Assembly (NCBI RefSeq): GCF_000335475.2
Contig: NZ_ANAH02000063.1
Location: forward strand, 1-52,431
DNA length: 52,431 nucleotides
DNA from: Cystobacter fuscus DSM 2262
GTDB lineage: Bacteria; Myxococcota; Myxococcia; Myxococcales; Myxococcaceae
Direction of reading: 5' to 3'
Both the position numbers and the translations under genes were made by a program. Every line of letters begins with the position of its first letter. Position 1 is the first letter of the stretch. Under the pieces are notes generated by a model that worked only from the letters and a program-made list of their open reading frames with translations, did no database searches and had not been told where the DNA came from. This document shows, piece after piece, positions 8,815 to 17,189 of the stretch.

Positions 8815-9815
8815 AGACCCGGATCACCCAGCAGTACGGACTGGACGTCCCCATCATCAGCGCCGGCATGGCCTTCCTGGCGGGGCCCGCCCTCGCGGCC
8901 GCGGTGAGCCGCGCGGGCGGACTGGGCACACTGGGCGGGGCGATGCTGCCGCCGCCCGCCCTGGGCGCCATGGTGCGCGCCACCCGGGAGCTGACCGCGC
9001 GCCCCTTCGGCGTGGACCTGATCGGCGACTTCGTGGAGGACGCCCACATCGAGGTGCTCGCCGAGGAGCGGGTGGCGGTGGTGGTGTTCTTCTGGACCCC
9101 GCCCCGGCGCGCGCACGTGGAGCGGCTGCGCGGCGCGGGCACGCGGGTGTGGATCCAGGTGGGCTCGGTGGCGGAGGCGCGCGAGGCGGCGGCCCTGGGC
9201 GCCGACGCGATCATCGCGCAGGGGGCGGAGGCGGGCGGACACAACCGCGCGGAGGCGAGCACCTTCGCGCTGCTGCCGGCGGTACGCGCGGCGGTGGCGC
9301 CGCTGCCGGTGATCGCCGCCGGGGGAATCGTGGATGGCCGCGGGCTGGTGGCGGCGCTGGCGCTCGGGGCGGAGGCGGTGTGGTGTGGCACCCGCTTCCT
9401 GGCCAGCGTGGAGGCCCAGGCCCATGACGAGTACAAGCGCCGGGTGCTGGCCGCGGGCGTGGGTGACACGGTGCGCACCACGCTCTTCGGCCCCGAGTGG
9501 CCCGGCCAGGCCATGCGCGTGCTGCGCAACCGCGCGGCGCGCGAGTGGGCCGGCCGGGAAGCCGAGGCCCTGGCGCTGCCGCCCTCCGAGCCCATCGGCC
9601 ACACGCTGCTGGGAGACCAGCGCGTGCCCCTGCCCCGCTTCTCCGCGCTCCTGCCCACCGTGCACACCGAGGGCGACTTCGAGCAGATGGGCCTGACGGT
9701 GGGGGAGGCGTGCGGCAACGTGCACGAGCTGCGCCCGGCCGCCGAGCTCGTCGCGAGCATGGCGGCGGAGGCCCGCGAGGTGCTCGCCACGCTCGGCCAG
9801 GGCGTGGGCGGCTGA
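8811..9815 (+). CDS. Nitronate monooxygenase-family FMN enzyme
   Basis: The 334-residue TIM-barrel protein matches the nitronate monooxygenase/2-nitropropane dioxygenase family. It has an N-terminal PIISAGMAF loop, the FMN-phosphate-binding AAGGIVDGRG and AVWCGTRFLAS segments, and GAEAGGHNR carrying the conserved active-site histidine. Family members oxidise alkyl nitronates with FMN, or act as enoyl reductases (FabK-like); the GGHNR loop favours the former. Its ATG overlaps the stop of the diiron protein gene, so both are translated together. Pairing with an HDO-type protein suggests metabolism of an N-containing small molecule (inference). The C-terminal 60 residues extend beyond the barrel. 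Confidence 0.87.
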   Translation: MKTRITQQYGLDVPIISAGMAFLAGPALAAAVSRAGGLGTLGGAMLPPPALGAMVRATRELTARPFGVDLIGDFVEDAHIEVLAEERVAVVVFFWTPPRRAHVERLRGAGTRVWIQVGSVAEAREAAALGADAIIAQGAEAGGHNRAEASTFALLPAVRAAVAPLPVIAAGGIVDGRGLVAALALGAEAVWCGTRFLASVEAQAHDEYKRRVLAAGVGDTVRTTLFGPEWPGQAMRVLRNRAAREWAGREAEALALPPSEPIGHTLLGDQRVPLPRFSALLPTVHTEGDFEQMGLTVGEACGNVHELRPAAELVASMAAEAREVLATLGQGVGG

Positions 9816-9821
9816 GGCCCC

Positions 9822-11141
9822 TCAGGCCGCGGGCAGCTCCACGATGAAGCGCGCGCCGCCCTCGGAGCGGTTCTCCGCGCGCAGCGTGCCGCCAAAGGAC
9901 TCCACGTACTGCCGCGACAGCGCGAGCCCCAGCCCCGTGCCCTTGCCCGGCGCCTTCGTGGTGAAGAAGCTCGTGAACAGCCGCGAGAGGTGCTCGGTCC
10001 GGATGCCGGGCCCGTTGTCCTCCACCAGCACCCGCACCCGCTCCTCGTCCACCTGCACCCGCAGCGCCACGCGCCCGTCGGGCACCTTCGCCTCCTCGAT
10101 GGCGTCCGCCGCGTTGAGCAACAGGTTGAGCAGCACCTGCCCCAGCCGGCGCGGCTCGGCCCGCGCCCACGGCGTCTCCGGCACCTCCACCGCCAGGCGC
10201 ACCAGGGTCTTGAGCCGCACCGACGCCAGCCGCACGCTCGTGTCGATGACCGGCCCCAGGTCGCACGGACTCACGGGCGCGGGCTCCTCCGAGCGCGACA
10301 GCGCCGTGAGATCCTTCACGATCTGATGGATGCGCTCCACGCCGTGCATCGTCTCCTGGAGCGCGACGGCGTATTCGGGGTCGCTCGCGCCCTCCGTGGG
10401 CCGGGCCTCCTCCTGGAGGAAGCGCAGGTTGGCCTGGATGTAGGCCAGGGGGTTGCGCACCTCGTGGGCCACGCCCGCCGCCAACTGCCCCAGCTGCGCC
10501 ATCTGCTCGGCGCGCAGCGCCCGCTCGTTGGACTCGTCGAGCGCCCGCCGCACCAGCTTCTGCTCCGCCGCGGCCTTCGCCCGCTCGAGCAACAACCGCT
10601 GGTAGAAGAAGGTGAGCTGGATGCCCATCGACTCCACGATCAGCATCGGCATCCACGACAGGAAGCGCTCCTGGGGCGCGCCTCCCGCCCACAGCATCGC
10701 GCCCGCCACCAGCAGCATCAGCAGGGTACTTGCCGCCCCATGCCATAGGCCCCTGCCCATCAGCAGGGTGACCGCGGGCATCAGACACAGCCAGTGGAAG
10801 ATGGGGCTGTTCAAGCCCCCCAGCCGGTAGATGATCAGGCCGAAGAACACGTTGGGCAGGATCATCCCGGAGAGGATCCGCAGCACCGAGCGCCACGCCG
10901 GGCCCACCTGGGGCAGCAGCCAGCCCGACAGCACCGTCAGTCCCGCCCACACGAAGCGCAGCGCCAGCGTGTCCCAGGTTGGCCGGAGTACCGACAACAT
11001 GTCGGCACTCCAGAACAACACCCACGTCAAGGAGGCCGCGTAGAACAGGCGCTGCTCGTCCGCGAGCCGCGCCTCTTGAGCATGGGTCTCGGGCTCCAGC
11101 ACACCCGGAGTAGACCCTTCGAACGCCGATCGCATGTGCAT
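9822..11141 (-). CDS. Membrane-bound sensor histidine kinase
   Basis: The 439-residue kinase has an N-terminal region of about six hydrophobic helices (residues about 35-180), a short coiled linker, then HisKA with the phospho-accepting His226 in AGVAHEVRNPLAYIQ. The HATPase domain follows, with N-box LLNLLLNAADAIEE, G1 box VEDNGPGIR and G2 box GKGTGLGLALS. The architecture resembles the NtrB/ZraS-like kinases common in myxobacteria. No receiver domain is fused and no response regulator is adjacent, so it is an orphan whose partner is elsewhere. It lies 69 bp downstream of the GIY-YIG gene in the same direction. The signal sensed is unknown. Confidence 0.93.
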   Translation of the reverse strand: MHMRSAFEGSTPGVLEPETHAQEARLADEQRLFYAASLTWVLFWSADMLSVLRPTWDTLALRFVWAGLTVLSGWLLPQVGPAWRSVLRILSGMILPNVFFGLIIYRLGGLNSPIFHWLCLMPAVTLLMGRGLWHGAASTLLMLLVAGAMLWAGGAPQERFLSWMPMLIVESMGIQLTFFYQRLLLERAKAAAEQKLVRRALDESNERALRAEQMAQLGQLAAGVAHEVRNPLAYIQANLRFLQEEARPTEGASDPEYAVALQETMHGVERIHQIVKDLTALSRSEEPAPVSPCDLGPVIDTSVRLASVRLKTLVRLAVEVPETPWARAEPRRLGQVLLNLLLNAADAIEEAKVPDGRVALRVQVDEERVRVLVEDNGPGIRTEHLSRLFTSFFTTKAPGKGTGLGLALSRQYVESFGGTLRAENRSEGGARFIVELPAA

Positions 11142-11193
11142 CCCATGACGCCCAATTTTCCCGGGAGAGGAACGCGTCGGGACGCAAAGTCAC

Positions 11194-11230
11194 ATGACCA
11201 GGGGTCAGGTCTAATTGGACCCGGGGTCAT
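11194..11230. repeat. REP-like palindromic element
   Basis: This is an imperfect palindrome whose outer arms are ATGACCAGGGGTC and GACCCGGGGTCAT (11 of 13 positions pair). It encloses a second near-palindrome GGTCTAATTGGACC at 11208-11221. The short GGGGTCAGGTC module resembles extragenic palindromes seen dispersed in many GC-rich genomes, but I cannot check copy number here. It overlaps the stop codon and last residues of the GIY-YIG gene and precedes the histidine kinase gene, so it could also act as a hairpin between the two. Confidence 0.4.
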
Positions 11231-11498
11231 CTGACGCTTGGTGAACAAGGCTCAACTTCGCGGCGCGAGACAGGCGCTTGAGCGCCGCTTCCCGGCGCAG
11301 GGCGGCGCCCCGGTCCACCGCGGGCTCGCTCCACACGAGCTTCACCGGCAAGCGCGCCCGGGTGTAGGCGGCGCCCCGACCCCGGTTGTGGGTGGCCAGA
11401 CGGCGCTCCAGGTGGTTGGTCGCCCCCGTGTAGAGCGTCCCATCCCGACAGCACACCATGTAGACGAACCAGGCTCCGGACACGACGCCGGGGAGCAT
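11211..11498 (-). CDS. GIY-YIG nuclease superfamily protein
   Basis: This 95-residue single-domain protein resembles the UhbC/YhbQ-like (UPF0213) group. It shows the two halves of the motif as [18 protein letters not shown], the conserved Arg in [19 protein letters not shown], and the terminal Glu region [21 protein letters not shown]. The first tyrosine pair is replaced by VYM/LYTG, common in this group. Family members have structure-specific DNA nuclease or repair-associated activities, but most are uncharacterised. The final residues (DDPGSN) are encoded by the palindromic element noted separately, which suggests the original C-terminus may have been altered by its insertion. No signal peptide. 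Confidence 0.85.
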   Translation of the reverse strand: MLPGVVSGAWFVYMVCCRDGTLYTGATNHLERRLATHNRGRGAAYTRARLPVKLVWSEPAVDRGAALRREAALKRLSRAAKLSLVHQASDDPGSN

Positions 11499-11546
11499 AG
11501 CGCACGCGCCTTCCCACCTGACCGCCCACTTTTCCCACCCGGTGGC

Positions 11547-11816
11547 TCACCGGGGCACCAGTCGGGGTCCGGGCGGGCAGGGGGCCTCGCACGCCGCCAT
11601 CACCAACGACACCGGTAGGAGAGGGTCCACCTCCCACGCCGACATCACATGCTCCCGGCTGAGCAGCCCCACCATCCGCCCCGCCGCTCCCAGCACGGGC
11701 AGCAACCGGACACGGTAGCGATCCATCACTCCCAAGGCCCTCAAGAGGGTATCCGTGGGTTCCAGAGCGACCCGCATGGGGGACAACTTTTCCGCAAAGC
11801 TCGGCTTTTGCCGCAT
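11547..11816 (-). CDS. Single CBS-domain protein, 89 aa
   Basis: The short protein contains one CBS-type motif: ALEPTDTLLRALGVMDRYRVRLLPVLGAAGRMVGLLSREHVMSAW, with the characteristic hydrophobic strand and LLSREH ending. CBS domains work as pairs that bind adenosyl ligands, so a lone domain would need to dimerise. The start ATG has a good ribosome binding site (GGGAGG about eight bases upstream). The gene diverges from the alpha/beta hydrolase gene across 111 bp. Its length is about half that of a normal CBS pair, so it may be a truncated relic or a stand-alone regulator. Confidence 0.7.
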   Translation of the reverse strand: MRQKPSFAEKLSPMRVALEPTDTLLRALGVMDRYRVRLLPVLGAAGRMVGLLSREHVMSAWEVDPLLPVSLVMAACEAPCPPGPRLVPR

Positions 11817-11927
11817 CTACCTGCCTCCCGGTTTGAATGGGTGGGATACCCTGCAACCTCCTTGCCGATTGGGGGGATTGTGTAATTTTCCACGGAGCCC
11901 ACACTGGAAGGGCGTTAGACTTCCCAG

Positions 11928-12977
11928 GTGACGAACCGAAACGGACCCAGGCTGACGAAGATGGCCGACCTGTTCTCGCGCGCGGTGAATCGCGAGGGAG
12001 AAGGGTTGCTCACACTGCCCTTCAGGCCGGACGAGCTGTACCGGGTGCCCACGGACGACGGGGCCGCGGTGGCGCTGGGCCGCTACCACGCCCGGGGCGA
12101 GCGCCGCTGGGCCGAGCCCGTCATCCTGTGCCATGGACTGGGCGTCAACCGCTTCCACATGGACTTCGACGAGCGCTACAGCCTGGCGCGCTACCTGGCC
12201 CGGGCCGGCTTCGAGACGTGGGTGATGGAGCTGCGCGGCCGGGGGCTGGCGGGCCCCTGCGGGGAGTTCTCCTTCGATGATCTCGCCGAGCACGACGTGC
12301 GCTGCGCGGTGCGAACCGTGCTGTCCACCGGGGCCAAGGAAGTTCTCTGGGTGGGACATTCCAAGGGAGGGCTGACGCTCTACGGCCACCTGGCGCGAAA
12401 CCCGCAGGTGCCCGTGCGCGCCGCAGTGGCGATCGGCAGCCCCTTCACCTTCGCGGTGCAGCCGGGTCTCAAGCAATTCATCCAGCGCATCGAGCCGCTC
12501 TTGCGGCTCAAGTCCATTCCCGTGCGCCGCATCACCGGCATCGCCCTGTTCGGCGCGCCCCCGGGGCCCCTCACCCGCTACATGATGCTGGCGGACAACA
12601 TGGACCCGGACGTGGTGCGCCGGTGCCTGGCCAACATGCCCTCGGACATCTCCGGCGGGGTGGTGCGCCAGTTCGCCCAGTGGATCACCACCGACTCCTT
12701 CTGCATGGCGGACGGCACCTGCTACCGCAAGCCCCTGGCCGGGGCGAAGCTGCCGGTGATGCTGCTGGCCGGAAGCAAGGATCTGCTCGCCCCGCCGCTC
12801 GCCGTGGCGCGCGCCCAGGAGCACCTGGGCGGCCCGGTGAAGCTGGTGGTGGCCGGGCGGGGGCATGGCTTCGCCGAGGACTACGGGCACGCGGACCTGG
12901 TGCTCGGACGCCGGGCCCCGGACGAAATCTTCCCCCTGGTGGAAGCGTTCCTGTCGACACACGCGACCCGGGTATGA
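11928..12977 (+). CDS. Alpha/beta hydrolase
   Basis: The 349-residue protein has an alpha/beta hydrolase core: the oxyanion region CHGLGVNRFHMD, the nucleophile elbow GHSKGG, an acid candidate in LLAGSKDLLAPP, and catalytic His in GRGHGFAEDYGH. The lid region (about 175-250) is large and hydrophobic, typical of lipase/esterase-like or acyltransferase-like enzymes acting on hydrophobic substrates. There is no signal peptide. Start choice is GTG 11928; an ATG at 11961 is a plausible alternative. It stands alone between a divergent CBS gene and the chaperone cluster 87 bp downstream. Substrate unknown. Confidence 0.87.
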   Translation: MTNRNGPRLTKMADLFSRAVNREGEGLLTLPFRPDELYRVPTDDGAAVALGRYHARGERRWAEPVILCHGLGVNRFHMDFDERYSLARYLARAGFETWVMELRGRGLAGPCGEFSFDDLAEHDVRCAVRTVLSTGAKEVLWVGHSKGGLTLYGHLARNPQVPVRAAVAIGSPFTFAVQPGLKQFIQRIEPLLRLKSIPVRRITGIALFGAPPGPLTRYMMLADNMDPDVVRRCLANMPSDISGGVVRQFAQWITTDSFCMADGTCYRKPLAGAKLPVMLLAGSKDLLAPPLAVARAQEHLGGPVKLVVAGRGHGFAEDYGHADLVLGRRAPDEIFPLVEAFLSTHATRV

Positions 12978-13064
12978 GGGCCGGAACCGGACCGTGACAG
13001 GGGCCGGAAGGGCCGCCCCGTTGTCCCCTCCTCCCGGGCGTGCTACCCACCCGGAACCCCTTCC

Positions 13065-14111
13065 ATGTCCCCCGCCCTCCGCCTCTCCACCCTCGCCGTG
13101 CTGGCCTTCTCCGTGCTGGCCCTCGTGGGCTGCGAGCGGAGTCCCGCTCCAGGCCAGGCCCGGGTGGACCTGCGCCATACCCGCGCGCCCGGCGGCACGC
13201 CCGTCGTCTCCTGGGCCGGAGACCGGGTGACGGCCGAGGAGCTGCGCCAGCGCCTGGAGGAGATGAGCCCCGCGCAGCGCGAGCGCTACCAGACCCTGGA
13301 GCGCAAGCGCGAGTACGTCGAGGGCCTCGCGCGCTATGAGTTGCTCGTCCAGGAGGCGCTCGCGCGCGGGTTGCAGGACGACCCCGAGGTGGTGGCGGCC
13401 ACCAAGCGGGCGCTCGTGTCCCGGCTCATGCGCGCGCGGCTCGACGACGCCCTCCCCCCCGTGTCCGAGGCCCAGCTCGCCGACGCCTACGCCCGCCACC
13501 GCGAGGACTACGTGCGCCCGGAGCAGGTGCGGCTCTCCCACCTCTTCCTCGCGGCCCCCCGCTCGGACGCGGCCCGGGTGGCCCCCGCGCGCGAGACGGC
13601 CGGGAAGCTGCTCGCCGAGGCCCGCGCGCTGCCGCCCACGGACTTCGCCGCCTTCGGACGGCTCGCGCGCGCGCACAGCGAGGAGCCGCGCACCCAGCCC
13701 CTGGATGGGGACCTGCGCTACCGCTCGCTCGAGGAGCTCGCGCGGGACTTCGGGCCCGAGCTGGCCGAGGCCGCGCGCCTGCTCGTGCCCACCGGCCCGG
13801 GGACGCTCAGCGGCGTGGTCCAGACGGACACCGGACTGCACGTGCTCCAGCTCACCGGCCACCAACCGGCGTTGAACCAGACGCTCGAGGACGTGCGCAC
13901 CGCCCTGTCCGGCCGGCTCGCCCAGGAGCAGCGCGCCCGCGCCTGGACGGAGTGGCTCTCCGAGCTCGAGCAACGCGCGGCCCTCGCGGTGGACGCCGCC
14001 GCGCTCGCGCGGGTGCACGTGGACCTGAACGCCCCCGTGCGGCCCGCGAGCGGCCCCGCCCCCGGTACCCTTCCCGCCCCCTTCCCGTCCGTCCAGGTGA
14101 CGCCGCCATGA
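13065..14111 (+). CDS. Parvulin/SurA-type peptidyl-prolyl isomerase lipoprotein (1)
   Basis: The 348-residue protein begins with a lipoprotein signal peptide ending in the lipobox LALVGC, so it is exported and lipidated. A SurA-N-like helical region (about 45-150) is followed by a rotamase-like region from about 155: VRLSHLFLA, FGRLARAHSEEP, DGDLRYR and GTLSGVVQTDTGLHVLQL. These are diverged parvulin landmarks, so isomerase activity is uncertain and a chaperone role is more likely. It overlaps the next PPIase gene by ATGA. The three consecutive family members suggest an envelope-protein folding unit. Confidence 0.87.
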   Translation: MSPALRLSTLAVLAFSVLALVGCERSPAPGQARVDLRHTRAPGGTPVVSWAGDRVTAEELRQRLEEMSPAQRERYQTLERKREYVEGLARYELLVQEALARGLQDDPEVVAATKRALVSRLMRARLDDALPPVSEAQLADAYARHREDYVRPEQVRLSHLFLAAPRSDAARVAPARETAGKLLAEARALPPTDFAAFGRLARAHSEEPRTQPLDGDLRYRSLEELARDFGPELAEAARLLVPTGPGTLSGVVQTDTGLHVLQLTGHQPALNQTLEDVRTALSGRLAQEQRARAWTEWLSELEQRAALAVDAAALARVHVDLNAPVRPASGPAPGTLPAPFPSVQVTPP

Positions 14112-15136
14112 CTCTCCCGAGCCGCCTCCCCCTCCGCCCGGCCCTCCTGCGTGCTCCCCGTCTGCTCGCCACCACCCTGGCGCTCGCCGTGGGACTCGCC
14201 GGCTGCACCCAGAAGGACAAGGAGGAGCCGGACGCGCTCGCGGTGGCCACCGTCAACGGCGAGGTCATCTCCCGCGCCGACTTCGAGCGCGAGCTGGAGC
14301 GGGAGTTCATCGCCACGAGCTCCGAGTCCGGCCAGCAGCCCTCGCCCGAGGAGGTGGAGCCCTACAAGCGCGCGCTGCTCGACACGCTCATCTCCCGCAC
14401 GGTGCTCCTGCAGGAGGCGCGCGCCCACAACATCACCGTGACGCCCGACGAGGTGGACCGGGGCGTGCTCCGCCTGTCGAGCGACTACCCCACGGGCAAC
14501 TTCAACGACGTGCTCGCCGAGGGCCAGCTGTCCATGGCGGAGCTCAAGAAGAACGAGGCCGCGCGCCTCACCATCGAGAAGCTCTTCACCAACGAGGTGT
14601 ACACCCGCGTGGCGGTGACGGAGGAGGAGCTGCGCGACACCTATGCCCAGCACGAGGCGGAGTACTCCTCGCCCGAGCAGGTGCGCGCCGCGCAGATCGT
14701 CGTGAAGACCATGGAGGAGGCGCGGCGGCTGCAAGTCCAGCTCAAGGCGGGCAAGAAGTTCGCGGACCTGGCGCGCAAGTACTCGCTGAGCGCGGACGCG
14801 AAGGTGGGCGGAGACCTGGGCTTCTTCCCCCGCGGGCAGATGCCCCCCGCGTTCGACGAGGTGGTGTTCTCGCTCGCGCCGGGCCAGGTGTCGGACGTGG
14901 TGGAGACGGAATACGGCTACCACCTGTTCCGCGTGCTGGAGAAGAAGCCGGGGCGCAAGCTGGAGTTCGTCGAGGTGCGCACCCAGGTGGAAACGAAGCT
15001 CCTCGCGCAGCGGCGCGCGGAGGCGCAGGCGAAGTACGAACAGGAATTGCGGAGCAAGGCCCAGGTGTGGGTGAACGAGCCCACACTGCAGGCCATTCGC
15101 GGCCGTCCCGTCACCCAGAAGACGACCGAGCCCTGA
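14108..15136 (+). CDS. Parvulin/SurA-type peptidyl-prolyl isomerase lipoprotein (2)
   Basis: The 342-residue lipoprotein (lipobox VGLAGC) has a SurA/PrsA-like N-terminal helical domain starting VATVNGEVISRADFEREL. A canonical parvulin domain follows near residue 195: VRAAQIVVKTMEEA, FADLARKYSLSADAKVGGDL, GFFPRGQMPPAFDEVVFSL and EYGYHLFRV. It is the best-preserved PrsA-like member of the three. Translation is coupled to gene 1 by a 4-bp overlap, and gene 3 follows 47 bp downstream. The role inferred from the family is folding of exported or outer-membrane proteins, anchored at the inner or outer membrane. Confidence 0.92.
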   Translation: MTLPSRLPLRPALLRAPRLLATTLALAVGLAGCTQKDKEEPDALAVATVNGEVISRADFERELEREFIATSSESGQQPSPEEVEPYKRALLDTLISRTVLLQEARAHNITVTPDEVDRGVLRLSSDYPTGNFNDVLAEGQLSMAELKKNEAARLTIEKLFTNEVYTRVAVTEEELRDTYAQHEAEYSSPEQVRAAQIVVKTMEEARRLQVQLKAGKKFADLARKYSLSADAKVGGDLGFFPRGQMPPAFDEVVFSLAPGQVSDVVETEYGYHLFRVLEKKPGRKLEFVEVRTQVETKLLAQRRAEAQAKYEQELRSKAQVWVNEPTLQAIRGRPVTQKTTEP

Positions 15137-15183
15137 GGGCCCCCGCGAAGGCTCCCCACGAGAAGACGCACGGAGGACAGGCG

Positions 15184-16152
15184 ATGAAGAAGTGGCTTGG
15201 AACGATGGTGGCGGTGCTGCTGCTCAATGGCGCGGCGGCGCGCGCGGAGCTGGTGGATCGCGTGGCGGCGGTGGTCAATCGCGACATCATCACCCAGTCC
15301 GAGGTGGAGAAGCGCGCGGCGCCGGAGCTGGCGCGGCTGGCGGGCGAGCGCGACTCGCAGAAGCGCGCCGAGGCCCGCTCGGTGGTGATGAAGAAGGCCC
15401 TGGACTCCCTCATCGGCGAGAAGCTGATGGAGGAGCAGATCCGCGAGCTGGGCCTGGGCGTGACGGACGCGGAGCTGGAAGCGGCGGTCGCGGACGTGAA
15501 GCGGCAGAACAACATCTCCGACGACGCCCAGTTCAACCAGCTGCTCTCCGGCGAGGGCTTCAACGTCGCGACGTACAAGGAGTTCCTGCGCAAGCAGATG
15601 TCGCGCATGAAGCTCGTGCAGATGAAGGTCAGCTCCAAGGTGAAGGTGTCCGAGGAGGACCTCAAGGCGGCCTACACCCAGTACGCGAAGATGGAGTCGG
15701 GTGACGCCGAGGTGCACGCGCGGCACATCCTCGTGCAGGTGGACGCCAAGGCGACGCCCGCGCAGGTGGAGGCGGCGCGCGTCAAGGCGGTGGCCCTGGC
15801 CGAGCAGGCGCGCAAGCCGGGCGTGGACTTCGCGCAACTGGCGCGCGAGAAGAGCGAGGGCCCGAGCGCGTCCGACGGCGGCGACCTGGGCTTCTTCCGG
15901 CGCGGGGTGATGGTGCCCGCCTTCGAGCGCGTGGCCTTCACGCTCGGAGAGGGCGAGGTGAGCGAGCCGGTGCGCACCCAGTTCGGCTGGCACGTGCTCA
16001 AGGTCGAGGAGAAGCGCGCCGTGGACGTGCCCGCCTTCGAGACGGTGAAGCAGGAGCTGGAGACGCGGCTCAAGATGCAGAAGACGGAGAAGTACGTGGA
16101 GCAGTACGTGCAGGAGCTGCGGCAGAAGGCCTCCGTGGAGACGAAGATCTGA
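15184..16152 (+). CDS. SurA-like periplasmic peptidyl-prolyl isomerase (3)
   Basis: This 322-residue member has a classical Sec signal peptide ending AARA and no lipobox, so it is soluble and periplasmic. The mature protein starts ELVDRVAAVVNRDIITQSEV, the hallmark SurA N-terminus. One parvulin domain follows (about 180-290): VHARHILVQV, FAQLAREKSEGPSASDGGDL, GFFRRGVMVPAFERVAFTL and QFGWHVLKV. E. coli SurA has two such domains, so this is the one-domain form. It sits directly before pdxA, and in E. coli surA also precedes pdxA; the conserved neighbourhood supports calling it the SurA counterpart. A better symbol than the family name is not certain. The ATG was chosen for the signal peptide and the upstream AGGACAGG. 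Confidence 0.9.
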   Translation: MKKWLGTMVAVLLLNGAAARAELVDRVAAVVNRDIITQSEVEKRAAPELARLAGERDSQKRAEARSVVMKKALDSLIGEKLMEEQIRELGLGVTDAELEAAVADVKRQNNISDDAQFNQLLSGEGFNVATYKEFLRKQMSRMKLVQMKVSSKVKVSEEDLKAAYTQYAKMESGDAEVHARHILVQVDAKATPAQVEAARVKAVALAEQARKPGVDFAQLAREKSEGPSASDGGDLGFFRRGVMVPAFERVAFTLGEGEVSEPVRTQFGWHVLKVEEKRAVDVPAFETVKQELETRLKMQKTEKYVEQYVQELRQKASVETKI

Positions 16153-17189
16153 GCGCCCGGGCCGACAGTCCCCCCGAGGGCGCGCGTCCCGTCGTCGGCA
16201 TCTCGCTCGGGGACGTGTCGGGCATCGGCCCGGAGGTGACCGCGGCGGCGCTCGCGCTGCCCCGGGTGCGCCGCGCGCTGGTGCCCGTGGTGTTCGGCGA
16301 CGGGCCGACGCTCGAGCGCTTCGCCCTCTTCGGCACGTACGCGCGCGCCACGCCCCAGACGCTGGAGCGGCCGTCACGGCCCACGGTGTGCGTGGTGACT
16401 CGGCTCGGGGAGAAGGATCGCCAGCCCGGCAAACCCACGCGCCAGGGCGGAAAGGCCCAGTACGCCTACATCCAGGCGGCCATCGAGGCGGCGCGCGCGG
16501 GACGGGTGGACGCGCTGTGCACGGCGCCGGTGTCCAAGGAAGGCATCTCCCGCGCGGGCATCCCCTTCATGGGCCACACGGAGGTGCTGGCGGAGGCGTT
16601 CGGCCGCGAGGTGCTCATGCTCATGGATGGTCCGCGCGTGCGCGTGGCGCTGGCGACCAACCACGTGCCCCTGGCGGACGTGCCCCGGCTGCTCACGGTG
16701 GAGCGGCTGGTGGCGCAGCTGCGGCTGTTGTCCACGAGCCTCGCGCCCGTGGTGGGCCACGCGCCGCGCATCGGCGTGCTGAGCTTCAACCCCCACGCGG
16801 GCGAAGGCGGCCTGCTCGGACGCGAGGAGGTGGACATCATCACCCCCGCCATCAAGCTCGCGCGCCGGCAGCGCCTGGACGTGCACGGCCCCCTGGCGGC
16901 GGATGGGCTCTTCGCCCACGTGGAGCACTTCCCCTATGACGTGGTGCTCGCCATGTACCACGACCAGGGCCTCATCCCCGCCAAGGCCCTGGACTTCGAG
17001 CGCACGGTGAACGTGACGCTCGGCCTGCCCGTGCCGCGCACGTCGCCGGACCACGGCACCGCCCACGACATCGCCGGCAAGGGTCAGGCCAACAGCGTGC
17101 CCATGGTGGAAGCGCTGCTCAAGGCCGCCCGACTCGCTCCCCCTGGAAGAAGCGCTCCAGCGCGCGCAGCACGTCCCGGTCGGACATGA
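16149..17189 (+). CDS. pdxA: 4-hydroxythreonine-4-phosphate dehydrogenase (PdxA)
   Basis: PdxA oxidises 4-phosphohydroxy-threonine in the pyridoxal 5'-phosphate pathway. The metal-binding histidines appear in FMGHTEVLAE, SFNPHAGEGGLLG and AMYHDQGLIPAK, and PDHGTAHDIAGKGQ completes the active site. The N-terminal dinucleotide/phosphate loop ISLGDVSGIGPEVT is present. No ATG, GTG or TTG lies in frame before that loop. The only candidate that preserves it is CTG at 16149, overlapping the stop of the upstream gene (CTGA). A GTG at 16215 would remove part of the loop. The 3' end overlaps the convergent LCAT-like gene by 71 bp. The product identity is firm; the start is inference. Confidence 0.9.
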   Translation: MSARADSPPEGARPVVGISLGDVSGIGPEVTAAALALPRVRRALVPVVFGDGPTLERFALFGTYARATPQTLERPSRPTVCVVTRLGEKDRQPGKPTRQGGKAQYAYIQAAIEAARAGRVDALCTAPVSKEGISRAGIPFMGHTEVLAEAFGREVLMLMDGPRVRVALATNHVPLADVPRLLTVERLVAQLRLLSTSLAPVVGHAPRIGVLSFNPHAGEGGLLGREEVDIITPAIKLARRQRLDVHGPLAADGLFAHVEHFPYDVVLAMYHDQGLIPAKALDFERTVNVTLGLPVPRTSPDHGTAHDIAGKGQANSVPMVEALLKAARLAPPGRSAPARAARPGRT

